DNA from: Lycorma delicatula
Lineage: Eukaryota > Arthropoda > Insecta > Hemiptera > Fulgoridae
Assembly (NCBI RefSeq): GCF_047948215.1
Contig: NC_134456.1
Span: 76,312,515 to 76,376,514, forward strand
Reading direction: 5' to 3'
Length of the DNA: 64,000 bases
Both the position numbers and the translations under genes were made by a program. Every line of letters begins with the position of its first letter. The first letter of the stretch is position 1. This document shows, piece by piece, positions 35,623 to 47,440 of the stretch. A model generated the notes under the pieces. That model made no database searches, had not been told where the DNA came from, and saw only the letters and a program-made list of their open reading frames with translations.

Positions 35623-35667
35623 CATATATGTTAAAAAATCTGAACAGATTTTTTAACATATATGTAA
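35620..35667. repeat. Perfect 23-bp inverted repeat
   Basis: Arms 35620-35642 and 35645-35667 are exact reverse complements separated by AA. The left arm begins TTACATATATG and ends AAAATCTG. It abuts the family D right-end fragment, whose usual flank is CAGATTTTTT, so the palindrome may have formed by inverted duplication of the element's edge. Confidence 0.9.
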
Positions 35668-35723
35668 CTTACTACTTTTTTATGTTTTTATGTTTATGTA
35701 TCTTTACTACTATATGTTTTATG

Positions 35724-35965
35724 TTTCCGGAACCACCGTGTAAGGTATTACTTCAGAGGATGATATGTATGAATGTAAATGAAGTGCTGTCTTGTACAGT
35801 CACAGGTCGACCGTACTAAGATGTGTGGTTAATTGAAACCCAACAACCAAATAATACTGATATTTACGATCTGTATTTAAAGCCGTATAAAAGTAACAGC
35901 CTTTAACTAGGATTTGAACCTTAGAACTCACGACTTTGAAATCACCTGATTTGTATGACGAGAAG
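35724..35965 (-). mobile_element. tRNA-derived SINE type 1, copy e
   Basis: On the plus strand the tail reads TTTCCGGAACCACCGTGTAAGG, TATTACTTCAGAGGATGATA; then the body GTCGACCGTACTAAGATGTG, AACCCAACAACCAAATAATAC; then the head side TAACTAGGATTTGAACC (B-box-like on the minus strand). The A-box end is eroded. Confidence 0.85.
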
Positions 35966-37624
35966 ATGATTTTCGATAACATACGAGTAAACTTAAAAGA
36001 AATCTACAGTCTCGACCATTACATTAAATAAGAATGCAAAAAATTGTAAGTGGTTGGCAAATATATATGGTAGGATTACTTATTATATAATATTTCAAAT
36101 GCAACATTTAAGTAGCTACAGAGAAGATATCATTACAGAAAAGATACCATTTTATATACAAGTAGTATATAAAATTATATCTTCCAACTTGATAATAATT
36201 TTACTACTATATAAAATACTTTCAATGTAAAGTCATAAAAGGATTTTTTTTTAAAAAAACTTTACATGAAAACGAAAACACAAAACTGTCTTGCTTAGAA
36301 ACATTAAAAAAAATATATATATATATAAATTCACTTAAAAAATTCTAATGGAAATTTTCCAAAAAAATGAAAGAATCACGCATAAACAAATTTGTTAATA
36401 ATGCAGAAATATAAAGAGAAAAAAATTATTTTTATTTTAATATAAATTTACTTCTAAGCAATCATAGTCGTAGTAACTACGACAATAGCCTATAAAAAAA
36501 GGTTGTGTTTAAAGATCTTCAAGTAATCTTGAAGTATTATACATTGTACATGTGTTTCACCCTAATTATAAGTAAATATATATGTATATATTATACTTTG
36601 TTCACCTCTATGGTCCAAAGGATTCAACCAATTTTCATAATTTCATCTTAAAATTTCTACACAAGCAATAAAAAAGATTTTATCATTCTTTTATATATAA
36701 ACCAAAATTTATTGATACATTATTATAAAAGTTCTGGGAAAGCGATTGAAGTGATTATCTGTAAGTTCATTTACCGGCTAAGCTGCCAGTTTGCCATAAT
36801 ATTGGCATCTATTTTATTAATACATTTTAGAAAATATTATATTAATAACGAATCTAATACGGTTGTGTTTGTGGAGTTATGTAAAAAAAAAAAAACCAAA
36901 AAAAAAACCTTTACATAATAACGTTGTTAAAATACATAACAAAAATTAGATTAGAAAAAAAATTTTTTAAATAATTAATCGGATACCCACGTTTTAACAC
37001 TTGAGAATCAGACCAAAAATTATTCTAAGAAAGGTTTCTTACCTATTTTAATATTAGTAATATTAAAATTAATATTCTCTAAATATTAACATTTAATGTT
37101 CGTGTGAAATGACCGCGATCGTACTATAACAAAACAGTTGTTTTAATAATTAAAACGGCCCTTTAACTTTAAATTTAAAAAAACGTAAGATAAAATACGA
37201 AATAACAAAATAATTTTATGTTAATTAATGTCTAAAAAAGATAAACGACAAAAGTTAAATACATTTTTACTGTGGTCAATTCATTTCATAAATTCGAAGC
37301 TTATCTATGGAAATACGGCAAACAATTTTTTAATTAGTGAAAATGACAAGTCCACGAACATTCTAACCTGACTACAGATCTGGAGCATATTTAAATACGT
37401 TACCATATATTAACAATACAAATACCCTCTACACTGAAAAAATTAACCTATAAAGTGAATACGATATAAATATATTAACAGAAGCTTACGGCATCATTTT
37501 TGGTAAAATAATATATTTATAAAGAAAGGATTATCATAGAAACGAAAAAGACTACAAAAATGAATTCAATAAGTGTACTTTTCCATTATCAATCACGTGA
37601 ATATCGTAGTCACAGGAAGATTTG

Positions 37625-37675
<51 letters not shown>

Positions 37676-38025
37676 TTTAATTCCATTTTCCGAACAGTGG
37701 CTTAAGAAACAATTAAACTGACAAGCACAAAAGTAATGATAGTGATTATATAATTTAATAAAAACGAAGCGTTCCTTGACGTAATTTGTTAGCAAAACGC
37801 AATACATATGGTAATTAAATTGACGCGATAAAAAAGAAATACATATTTTTGTATACACAACTAACTTGTGCGATTACATTATCAACAGAAATAAAAACAA
37901 TAATAACCATAAAATATTATAATAGGGCTGCATATATTTGGTAATCGTTATTATAATAAAATTTAAATAAATAAACAAAAATAATAAATTAACAGTAACA
38001 TAATTTAATTACAATAAATAACGTG
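35966..38025. other. AT-rich non-coding stretch
   Basis: No gene is recognised. A (TA)n microsatellite lies at about 37629-37672. Open frames at 36712-36918 and 37610-37858 are AT-driven and lack motifs. Confidence 0.5.
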
Positions 38026-38260
38026 TCATGAAAATGTAGCTGCAACACAGCGGACACCGCAACACAATACACAACGTACACGGCCACACGCGACACTACA
38101 CGGACCGCGGACAAACACGCACTGATCGTTGAAAGAGAGCCGGGCTGCATCCCCCACCCTTCTCTCTAAGCGCTTCGGGCACTCCGAATTCCGAACCCCT
38201 TCCCCCCTCTTCGTGGTTAAAAAAAATGGTTTACATCTTATTATTGTACGTACCTTCATT
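38026..38260 (-). promoter_or_regulatory. CpG-rich island, possible promoter or first exon
   Basis: About 200 bases are GC- and CpG-rich in AT-rich surroundings (CGCGACACTACACGGACCGCGG, AAGCGCTTCGGGCACTCCG). The minus strand has a 77-codon open frame (Arg/Cys-rich, ending CGVRCVAATFS) and an arthropod initiator-like TCAGT at about 38121-38125. It matches no transposon in the window. A CpG island marking the 5' end of a minus-strand host gene, or a fragment of an unknown element, are both possible. The open frame itself is not convincing as a protein. Confidence 0.3.
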
Positions 38261-39167
38261 CACCATCCCGATTCCATGTAATAATACTTCAAAATTGGAC
38301 ATTTAAAATAAAAGAATACCTCCTGCATCAACAACAATAACAATAATAAAAGAATAATAATTTAAGTACAGTAACAATAAAAAATCCTCATGATACAGTC
38401 ATATTTTACGAGCTAAATTATATACGAGCTAAAAACTGCCCAAATTATACACAAAATGCCACAAATGGATTTTCGATTTAGTATATAATGTTAAACGCAC
38501 CCTCTATTAACAAAAAATGTCAAAACAAAGAATAAAATTGAAGGTTTATAATATAAATTTGGTAATAATGTATGGAAATAAAATGAATACTATTATTAAG
38601 AAATATTATATCAATATCTAATAGTCAAATAATTTATTATAATAACACGATTATATATTCAATCGGTAATATCAATGTCATACATAATATTATACTGATA
38701 AAATGCAAATGTTAATCGATCGCGCATAGTAATGAATGTAATAGATTAATTTTAACTAATCGATTTATTATTGATTGGTTAAACATTCAGAAACTTTCCA
38801 CTTATCTTAAGCGGCTTTGCTGATTCGGAAACCGATGCGGCAGCGCTTCTAGTTCCTGTACTTTATTTTAGTTATTACTCTTATTATTCGGTAGTAGTTA
38901 TTTCCTTTTATTTTTCACTTATTTATTTTTCTTCAACGCCAACGTAGAATACGTTTTTAATTAGAGTCCCAGAACAAAACTAATAGCCGGTGACGAAATC
39001 GCCGTTTGCATTAAAATATAACTCGCTCGATTATTTGACCTTTTGCACTGGAACTGTAAGAGAGAAATCCTATGGTCCAAACCGACTAATCACTGGGAAT
39101 TGTTTTCAGATAAAACCTCTTTCACGTAGATTTTTAAAGAAAATTATTATTTAAATTTGTATTATAA
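38261..39167. other. Non-coding stretch
   Basis: AT-rich with two small GC-rich spots (GCGGCAGCGCTTC near 38838 and AGCCGGTGACGAAATCGCCG near 38983). Nothing is recognised. Confidence 0.45.
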
Positions 39168-39886
39168 TCTACATCTATATACTATAATAAAGAAGAAGAG
39201 GGTTTTTGTTTGTTCGGGATAAACAAAAAAAACTCAAACACAACAAATGTTTACCCATGTTTCTTGGCATAACTGAGAAGGTTTTTGGATATATTTCATC
39301 TCCACAAATCTCTACTTCACACACACACACATAACCACAAACTTTAATTATTGAATTTTGAACTGTGAGTGTCTATCACTGTGTGGCACGGGTTTCAATT
39401 GAATGATTATGAATATCTAAAAACCAATTTATAGATTTTTTGAAATTCCGAGTTTCAAGGATTAAAATGAATTTTTGAATCCCTATTATTTTTTTTAATT
39501 TCTCGGTAACAAATGAAGAAATCAACCGGCGAGTTTAATGTTCACGTCAATATACCGATTTCTTGATTTTTAAAATTCGACCTTGAAAGGGGATGAAGAA
39601 CGGTAAAAAAATTTTGAACAATGATTGTAAATTTTCCCAATCCCGACTATAGTAAACGAGATATTCAGGAGATTTAGGCTCGCATATACTCTTCAGATAA
39701 ATATTTAAAAACCGTTTTCAAATTCTTTTTTAATTCCGATTTTTTTAAGGGGTGCGAAGGTATGTGACTCGACCAACACAGCCACTGCCACCGGTCACTT
39801 GACTAAAAAACATAAAATAAAAATATTGACCGCTACAGGAAACGCAAGTGACTATATAGCGCAGGAAACCTGTGACGGGGAGCTGG
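39168..39886 (+). mobile_element. Probable non-autonomous Helitron
   Basis: The left edge A|TCTACATCTATATACTATAAT has the TC plus AT-rich start of insect Helitrons (TC at 39168 or 39174). The right edge has CGCAGG-AAA-CCTGTG (39860-39874, six pairs with one G-T), eight bases (ACGGGGAG), then CTGG (39883-39886) and a host T, which fits the CTRR|T rule. The ~720-base body has no coding capacity. It shares no clear sequence with the other two Helitrons here, so it would be a different family. Confidence 0.55.
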
Positions 39887-39924
39887 TAGAAAAATATTTG
39901 TAAACACACAATAAATTTACTTAC

Positions 39925-39984
39925 GCATTGACTGATGACGATCCTCCTATTTTGGCAGTTCCTCCCAAAAACGATTTTTACAAT
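39925..39984 (-). other. Candidate spliced exon (60 nt)
   Basis: On the minus strand a pyrimidine-rich tract ending TTTTTTTTTCAG stops at 39985, and GTAAGT begins at 39924. The 60 bases between are open in phase 0 for 20 codons (starting IVKIVFGRN). Both splice sites match consensus well. With only one short candidate and no protein match that I know, this is a weak hint of a host transcript. Confidence 0.2.
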
Positions 39985-40859
39985 CTGAAAAAAAAAATAT
40001 AGAGTTGTACTTCATAAAGTAATACGTGAATAACATAATTTTAGTGAGCGGCATTTTCGTATTTGGGAGTCGGCCACGTGTTTCTCCGTAAACTAATGAT
40101 GTGATGCTCATAACCGAACTTTTGTCGGAACACTATCGTTCTTTATCACTCTCCGACAGCACCATTTTGTCTTCAATTCCGTACGTAAAATCTCGTTAAA
40201 AAAGAAAAATAAATCGAATTCGTATACACATAGATATCGCAAGTTGCAGTAATAATTATTAAGTAATAACACACGGCCAAAAAGTTAACTAGTTTTGTTA
40301 GTATTCGAATAATTAGTAAAACTCACTGAATTTAAATAAACAAATATTAATGATATAAAAAAGTAATAAGATTAAATAGTTCTTGAAACAATATAGTCTG
40401 AAAACCGTTTAAAATAACAAAATTTAACTAGGTGCGCTAATATTAATTAATATTGATTGTATAATTATTAAAGTTGATTAATTTTTAATGTTATTTATAC
40501 GATAAATTTTAACTGTTATACAATCGGTCATCAACAGACACATATTTATGAATTGTCATTCAATAAATATTCATATTTAAAAAAAAATAACAATACTTAA
40601 AACAACGGGTACATAACATATATTTATCATTTAAGCAACTTATACGTAAATTGCAAATATTTAATGTTGTAATAACTTTATATGCAACTTTTATATGTAA
40701 GCAATTTCAGTAACATAACAGTTGTGGTTCCAAATTTCCATTTTTTTATTGCAGAAAAGTAATACTATAGAACACCGGTTAATAGAATATGAAATCTTTT
40801 TTTAAGGAGAAAAAATAATTATAAATGACGGTTTGATTCTAAACATAATCTTACAAAAG

Positions 40860-40861
<2 letters not shown>
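39985..40861. other. Non-coding stretch
   Basis: 40040-40190 is richer in GC and CpG (GGGAGTCGGCCACGTG) and on the minus strand has an ATG in good context (GACAAAATGG, near 40169) followed by only 10 codons. The rest is AT-rich. Confidence 0.4.
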
Positions 40862-40919
<58 letters not shown>

Positions 40920-41012
40920 ACCACATATCAGCTTAATTTAATATCGGCGGGTGATAACGGTAGCAACGATGTGAGCGGGGCGCACAGTATACGTACGCGT
41001 TGATACAAGCAT

Positions 41013-41056
<44 letters not shown>

Positions 41057-41153
41057 ACCACATATCAGCTTAATTTAATATCGGCGGGTGATAACGGTAG
41101 CAACGATGTGAGCGGGGCGCACAGTATACGTACGCGTTGATACAAGCATCAAT
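40862..41153. repeat. Perfect tandem duplication, 137-base period
   Basis: A unit made of (TA)n followed by about 101 bases (TGTTACCACATATCAGC ... ACGCGTTGATACAAGCATCAAT) occurs twice, with unique parts at 40916-41016 and 41053-41153. The two unique parts look identical base for base; only the (TA)n length differs (about 54 versus 38). The duplication is therefore recent or kept uniform. It leads directly into the GC-rich region at 41154. Confidence 0.9.
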
Positions 41154-41760
41154 CCCACCGCGCAGTTCTCCCACCATAGTGGCACTGCAGCCCCACCACT
41201 CACAGACATCAATAAAAGAGCGTTCACCATGACAGAGAACCCAATTCATCGTCGACCACCACCTGAAGAAGTTCCCTTGGTCGGCTCAACGTGGGACCTC
41301 CTGGGGGATGCCAAGATACCCGCCGGAACAGCAGGCCTGGCCGGCCCGCCGAGGGAGCCGCTGGACGCGGACGCTACCTTCACGCTCCAGCTTGCCAGGC
41401 TCAGCAGCAAGAGCCGGCCCAGCGTGAGATCGCTCGGGGAGAACCGCCTCGGCCGCGCCGGCGAAAGACGACTGACGCGGACCCCCTACACAACGGGGCT
41501 CTGGGAGCCACCACTGCCACGCTGTAGTGGGGACCCAACTGCCGCTGAGGGATAGCCCGGTCGGACTTCAATGGACGAGCTGCAACTCCCCGACTTCGCC
41601 GGAGACCAGCTTCCGGAAACAACGGTTCTTCTCATAGCCAACATTAAAAAACGGCCCTTTTCAGGACCACCACAAGGTTATGAATTACGTGCCGTCGAAG
41701 CCATTCGGCGACAATATATACAGGAAATGTATTTCCCGAACTCCAGGTATTGATTCAGGA
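41154..41760 (+). other. GC-rich open region, possible LTR or retroelement 5' end
   Basis: After the duplication comes CCACCGCGCAGTTCTCCC, an AATAAA at about 41211-41216, and ATG at 41229 in good context (TTCACCATGACAG) opening 108 codons (PPPEEVPLVGSTWDLLGD, then Arg/Pro/Leu-rich). A second frame from 41571 runs 60 codons (MDELQLPDFAGDQLPETTVL, later AIRRQYIQEMYF). The overlapping frame 41291-41527 is also open. TGTTA at the start of the unit and the AATAAA look like parts of an LTR, but I see no matching second LTR, primer site or pol. Alternatives are the 5' end of an unknown retroelement or a host exon with its promoter. No family is recognised. Confidence 0.35.
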
Positions 41761-42707
41761 TACCAAAACGGGAAAAAAGTTCATATCAACATAAGTACTG
41801 CTTTCCTTGGTTTTTCTCCTTGACGCAATTTTGTAATTTTCAACAAAAATGTTATTTATTAGGAACGGGTAAATCTATTTTAATTAAATTTGGCAATGTA
41901 AAACTTATTCTTAGTGTTATTCTACAAAATAAATAATTTTGAAAACGTCACCTTCAAAAATTACAAATTGGAGGACATCTTAATTATTTAATCTTCAATA
42001 TCTTTATAATTATTTGTTAGATACATTTTTACCTATTACAAAATTTATTAAGCATTTTATTTTGAACACAATGACATCTCATTTGTAAAAATCCGTTGAC
42101 AAAAAATCGAGTTATTGCAGACAATTAACCCGGTAGTACGCTTGCGCCCCCTAATGCAAGGTGATCATCATTTTATTAATTTACTATTATTGTCATTATT
42201 ATTATTAATTTTTATTACATTTAGTGGAGGAAATAAAAACAAGCAAAAAATCATCAGCATTTTGGTGACTTGAATCAGTCCCTTTTAAGTTCGAGGAATA
42301 TGTCCCTGAACACTGCACGCGCGCGCGCATGCACACACACACAATTGCTATTGCAGGTATATAATATATATATTCATTGAACTCATTAACTCGTTCATTA
42401 GTTACGTATTGTCAACAGAGCATGATCTGATTTATATAAAACGAATAAAAAAACTAAATTTAAAAAAAGTTGCTTTAAAAAACTATTATTACTTATAGGA
42501 AAATCTGATATAAAACTGATAAATTTTATGATATAAAATCAGAAAAGTTTAGTAGTAACGAATTAAGTAAAATTGAGTCTAGATTGTCGATTATTTTATG
42601 TAAGGCGGTCAGAAATTCTCATCCCACATAATAAAAAAAAAAACATAAAAATGTTGAAAAGACATTTTTATGTTTTTAAGAAGTATTATTAACAAGTATT
42701 ATTTTTT
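41761..42707. other. AT-rich stretch with a dispersed repeat
   Basis: 41880-42150 resembles 27890-28240 (AAGCATTTTATTTTGAAC and a following AATCCGTTGAC block). A short CG/CA tract lies at 42320-42343. No gene is recognised. Confidence 0.5.
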
Positions 42708-43383
42708 ATTCCTTGTACGAAATAAAGGAAAAATTTCGGTTTTCAGATTTGAAAAGAAATATCCATTTTGGCCATCCCTGAACGTACGTACGTACGCACA
42801 TACGTATGTATCTCGCATTACTCAAAAATGATTAGCCGTAGGATGTTGAAATTTTGGATTTAGGACTGTTGTAAGATCTAGTTGTGCACCTTCACTTTTG
42901 ATTGCAATTGACTGAACCAAAACTATCCAAAAAGCCCAAAATCCGAAACAATTTGGATATTGGACCTTTTTTAGCTGCAGTAATAAACCCTCCATTGAGA
43001 GCTTTTCAACGATATACAATAAATGGTACTTATTTCATTCCAGGGTTCCAGAACTATAGCCAAATAAAAGTTTAATTAATGAAATATGTGGATCTTACAA
43101 GGGAAGACACATCGGTCCGACTCTCACTTCAGCGCCTTTTTTATAATTTAAATATATTGATTTATTAATATCAACTATATAATTATAAATTATTAATAAT
43201 CAACCTCTGAATGTAAAATTTTTTACAATAAATAATTTAACAATAATAATAAAAAAAAAATAATTTGAAAAAATATCAGAAATTTCAAAATAAAATTTTA
43301 TATACTTTTCATTTAAAAAAATTGTTTATATGTAATTTAATAGGTTACAAGGAAGTCATGTGATATCCACTTCAGATTTTTTC
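42708..43383. repeat. Family D repeat, near full length
   Basis: Left edge ATTCCTTGTACGAAATAAAGG (worn ACTTCCTTGTACGAAGTAAAGG). The body has ACGTACGTACGTACG, GATTAGCCGTAGGATGTTG, GAGAGCTTTTCAACGATA and ACACATCGGTCCGACTC at the place of the B-box-like word. Right edge GTTACAAGGAAGTCATGTG-ATATCCACTTCAGATTTTTT. The ends ACTTCCTTGTAC and GTACAAGGAAGT are inverted repeats, but homology between copies continues ~30 bases past the right one, so it is not a simple MITE with terminal inverted repeats. Confidence 0.85.
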
Positions 43384-45266
43384 CTAATGTGTACGAGTGC
43401 ATTAGGAGATCTCTCCAACTAGTGAACAATAAGCAACCGCCCCACGGCCCAATGAGAATATGTATGAGAGACATGCAGTTTTAAATTTAACTACGACGAC
43501 GGTTAACAAGAAGTTTTTTAATTATTTTTTTTATATATACTATTTACTAAAACAAAAAAATCTTAAAACTTCACAAAATTAGGAAAAATCTTTAATAACG
43601 AAGCAACTTCAGTAATGTAGCAATTGTAGTTCCAGACTTCAATTTATATTATTGCCAGAGAAAAGTGATACTGATCATCACCGAATTAATACGATACCAT
43701 ATCTTTTTTTATGGAGATAGAATGTTTTCCAAACGATTCTCTGAGTTTAAAATTATAATGACATTTCAATTTTTGCCAAATAAATAAAAATATGTGAAAT
43801 GTTAAAACAATTATCTACTACAAAATAAAACCCTGATTATATCTATAAAAAAAGTTCGCAGAATCTAAAATCGTTTCAGAAATATAAATAAACTAATCGT
43901 TCATATTTAATATTTCATCAAATAAATATTTAGATTACTTGATAACCACCATATAATATTAATATAATAAGAGACGACATAAATCTTGGAATTCAACTAA
44001 ACGGGGAAATTTTACGTTTGGTACAAAGATAAACAAACCTGTAAGTATGAAAACTTTATAAAAGAATATTTTTCGTAAGTAATGTTATTTTTTAATAAAT
44101 TACGTTAGCATGAATAATTATATCCAGTACTTGTTACGTAAATGGCTAATGATACGTAAACAAAACTCTAATAATACAATTTAAGAGAGAGAAGAATTTT
44201 ATAATAGAAACTAATGCTTTAATAAATTATCATGAAATGGCTATGTTACTGATAAATTATTAGATAAAAGTACAAAAATAAAAATAACCTTGGATAATTG
44301 ATAACCTTGAGATTGATATAAAAAATAAGTAATAATCTGACCATAATCAATATATTAAAACGCATCACAAAACTCAATAAAATAAGAGTGCTCTAGGTGT
44401 CTCAGTTTTCGTCTGAAAATTCTCGAATTTGAATCCCGGTTAGATTTAGGATTTTTCACGGACTAGAAAGTTTTCTTATCTTATTTCAAGTACCAGTTAC
44501 GAGTATGCATAGTGAATTAAGTAATTAAAAAAAAAAGAAGTTTTATATCATATTCTTATAATCAGTTACAAATACATTGAATTAAACGAAACAGTATTTT
44601 TAACTGAAAAACCAGCTTGACATTAAAATATTTGTTAATGATATATTGAGACGAAACGATAACTTAAAAAAAGTTAAAAAATTGGATATATACTGAGATG
44701 TAATACGAATAAAGCATTGTTTTCCGATAAAAAAATACATTAATTGATAGTTTTACGCTGTGTCCCTGTCTATTAATAAATATTTAAAGCACAATAAAAA
44801 GAATAATAATAATAATAAAATCATTAAAAATATATGATTTAGTCTGCAATGCATTTAAAGTCCCTGAGGTACAAGACACCAATCAGAGTCTATCTCTGAG
44901 AGTAATGATGTTCATTAAACAACCAATCCCTGTGATGAATAAATGAAGTCACTTTGAGGTTGAATGAATATCACTTGATTCTGGTGATCTTGGCTTGTTG
45001 ATATGGAAAGAGTATATTCGGTTCAGTGCAGAAAACCACTTTATTCTTTACCTTCATCTAGTAATTCTGGCATAGTATGGTTGTTATTCTTGAAGATGGC
45101 TGTGTTATTTTTGGGAGTGACTTATGAATTATGTCAAGTCGTAGACGACTTGACAGTTACAGTTACAGTAGTTACTTTACAGTTACGCCACGTATATATA
45201 CATATTTTATACATATAAAGCTCACGAGTAAAATTTTCATAATGTTCAACTAGATACTGGATATAG
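43384..45266. other. AT-rich stretch with short repeat fragments
   Basis: 43386-43500 shares CCTAATGTGT, AGTGAACAATAA.CAAC and ATATGTATGA with 21500-21590, the unusual tail side of SINE copy d. 44395-44460 contains a worn tRNA-like head (GAATTTGAATCCCGGTTAGAT) that may be a relic of SINE type 2. A 10-bp perfect stem GTCAAGTCGT-AG-ACGACTTGAC is at 45133-45154. An open frame at 45003-45218 is not credible as a gene. Confidence 0.5.
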
Positions 45267-45345
45267 GGCTGGCCTCGGTGGCGCGAGTGGTAGCGTCTCG
45301 GCCTTTCATCCGGAGATCCCGGGCTCGAATCCCGGTCAGACAACG
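45267..45345 (+). mobile_element. tRNA-derived SINE type 2 head, copy c
   Basis: GGCCTCGGTGGCGCGAGTGG (A-box-like) is followed by a perfect T-arm-like CCGGG-CTCGAAT-CCCGG with B-box word GGCTCGAATCC, then GTCAGACAACGCATTTCCATA. The anticodon region (TCTCGGCCTTTCATCCGGAGA) does not form a normal 5+7+5 arm, so a true tRNA gene is unlikely. No 3' tail is recognisable. Of all the type 2 heads here this is the best preserved. Confidence 0.75.
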
Positions 45346-46215
45346 CATTTCCATATTGAGTTTATGTAGTATTTATTCATTTGTAGAATACATTTTTGAT
45401 TAGATATATCTGGTAGTATTGTTTGTTGTAATTTGATTTCAGTTTAGTAATAGCACATTGAATATTAATAATACATTTAATATTTTGAGTATTTGAAGTA
45501 TATTGAATAGAATTAATGTAAGTGATTGATTGAATTGCTTAATGCATTGTATGTTACCGTCTCACTACATATCATCTTGTGTACTGAGTCTAGAATCGAA
45601 TCAGCTGAGCTTTAGCGTTGAGAAAAAGAATTAAAACAATCAAGGCTGCCATTACAATATTTTAAATAAAATATTAAAACTTAACAGTCATACTGCAGTT
45701 AAACAAAGCTTCAAGATACAAAATACATTTTAATAAACTTGGGCATATTGTGAAAGTACCTCCTCGAATTTCACTAAAATATTATGGCTTATAAAATGAA
45801 AAGTAAATGAATTTGATTCGTTTCCGCGAACAGAAAAAGATTTACAATTATCTAACACAAAAAAAGTCTTGCACATCTAAGCAACGAAAAGTCGGTCTTC
45901 CGCAGATTTGGCGCTGAAAGACCAACTTTTAGTTATTCTATTCTGTACAATATTTTTTTTATAACTACTTTATATAATTCTTTGCGCAAGAAATATATAA
46001 AAAAATAAATTAAATGAAAAACTAAAAAGGGGTATAATTTCTATTTATTTAATCTTAAAATATATTTTCTGTTTATAAGGAAATTAAATTATTATAACCG
46101 CAGTTTAATGGAATAATAAGTATAACGGGTAGATCCTACATACAAGCATCAAGTTTAACTCGCTCACCACTGTGACTCGCTGCAGAACAGCATATAAAAA
46201 ATTCACCACTGGTAA
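45346..46215. other. AT-rich non-coding stretch
   Basis: Nothing is recognised. Confidence 0.5.
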
Positions 46216-46700
46216 AACCTCAAAACTGGTATAACCTCAATTTGAGATTATGTTAACATAATCAAACTTCAACAAATTTTCACATGCATAACTTCAAATA
46301 CACTACTGCAGCATATCTAAATTTCACTGAAACTAATCTAGTAGTTTTGGAGTAGAGCCAAAGATTTTATACGTATGCCTGTATACGAGAATAAGGAAAT
46401 TACATTTTAAGTGAATGGTATTTTTGTGCTCCTCATACTTCAAAAATGAATGAAAATTCAACTTCACACCCCAAATCCATCATGCCACCGAAAAGATACC
46501 TCAAATTGAGATTGTCAACCTTAAGTTGTTCCTTCAGGAACAACTCAACCAATCTTCAGCAAATTTTCACATGCACAATTCACATCTAGTTGTTTTGAAT
46601 ATTTTCGAGCCACATTTCAATTTAAGTGGATGGTATTTTATTACATCTCATACCTCTCAAAACGAAAAAAAAATTCAAATTCAACCCCCAATCGCAGTTG
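46216..46700. repeat. Dispersed repeat with partial internal duplication
   Basis: The block AACTTCAACAAATTTTCACATGC ... CTAGTAGTTTTGGAG (46262-46352) recurs imperfectly at 46540-46610 and at 6535-6625. The block GAATGGTATTTTTGTGCTCC with TTCAACTTCACACCCCAAAT (46413-46485) recurs at 46630-46695 and at 8340-8400. So one old repeat family is present in at least three places, tandemly here. Class unknown. Confidence 0.65.
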
Positions 46701-46788
46701 CGATCGAAAATAATACGGTACATTTCTTCGAAAAGTCTGTAAAAAATGTATTATTTGCATACGTTATAAACTTTTATATTTAATTTCT

Positions 46789-47440
46789 ACTTCCTTGTAC
46801 GAAGTAAAGGAAGTATGGTGATCGCGAAAAATTTCAGTTTTCAGATTTCATTTCACTTCAAATATACATTTTGGCCATCCCTCAATCTATTTTGACTAGT
46901 TTCGGCTTTCGGCGTGACGTCTATATGTACGTATATGCGTATGTAACTAAAAAACGATTAGTCGTAGGATGTTGAAATTTTGGAATTGGTATTGTTGTAA
47001 CATCTAGTTGAGCACCTCCCCTTTCCAAAAAAACTGTGCCCAAAATTAAAAAACTGGATTTTGCACTTTTTCTTAACTGCAGTAATAAGCCCTCATTGAG
47101 AGCTTTTCAACGATATATCATAATTGATACTATTTTCATTGGTTCCAAAGTTATAGCCAAATAAAATTTTAATTAATGAAATGTTTGGATTTTACAAGGG
47201 GATGATACATCGGTTCGAATCAGACTTGTTTTTTAAATCTCCTTTTTTTGTAACTTTTTTTTTTTAATTTAAATATATTGAATTATTAATAATTATTAAC
47301 CTCTGATTTGTAAAAAAGAATTTACGATAAATAATAATTCAATAATAGCAATAAAAAACAAAATGAAATAATATTACAAAAATTTTTCAAATCTTTAAAA
47401 ATTTGCTTTATACTTTTTAGTTATACTTTATTAAATTGCT
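46789..47440. repeat. Family D repeat, intact left end
   Basis: Best left end in the window: ACTTCCTTGTACGAAGTAAA-GGAAGT, where ACTTCCTT also pairs with AAGGAAGT nearby to form a small hairpin. Then GGTGATCGCGAAAAATTTC, the shared GATTAGTCGTAGGATGTTG body, and a clear B-box-like word ATCGGTTCGAATC near 47210. The right end is lost after about 47440. Confidence 0.85.

Noticed and set aside
42708..43356. Family D as a simple MITE ending at ACTTCCTTGTAC/GTACAAGGAAGT
   Set aside because: Similarity between copies continues about 30 bases beyond the right inverted repeat (hairpin and T run), so these are not demonstrably the true ends.
45267..45345. Possible tRNA gene with a perfect T arm
   Set aside because: No normal anticodon arm forms, the same head occurs in four other places, and one of those (24261-24425) continues into a SINE tail and poly-A.
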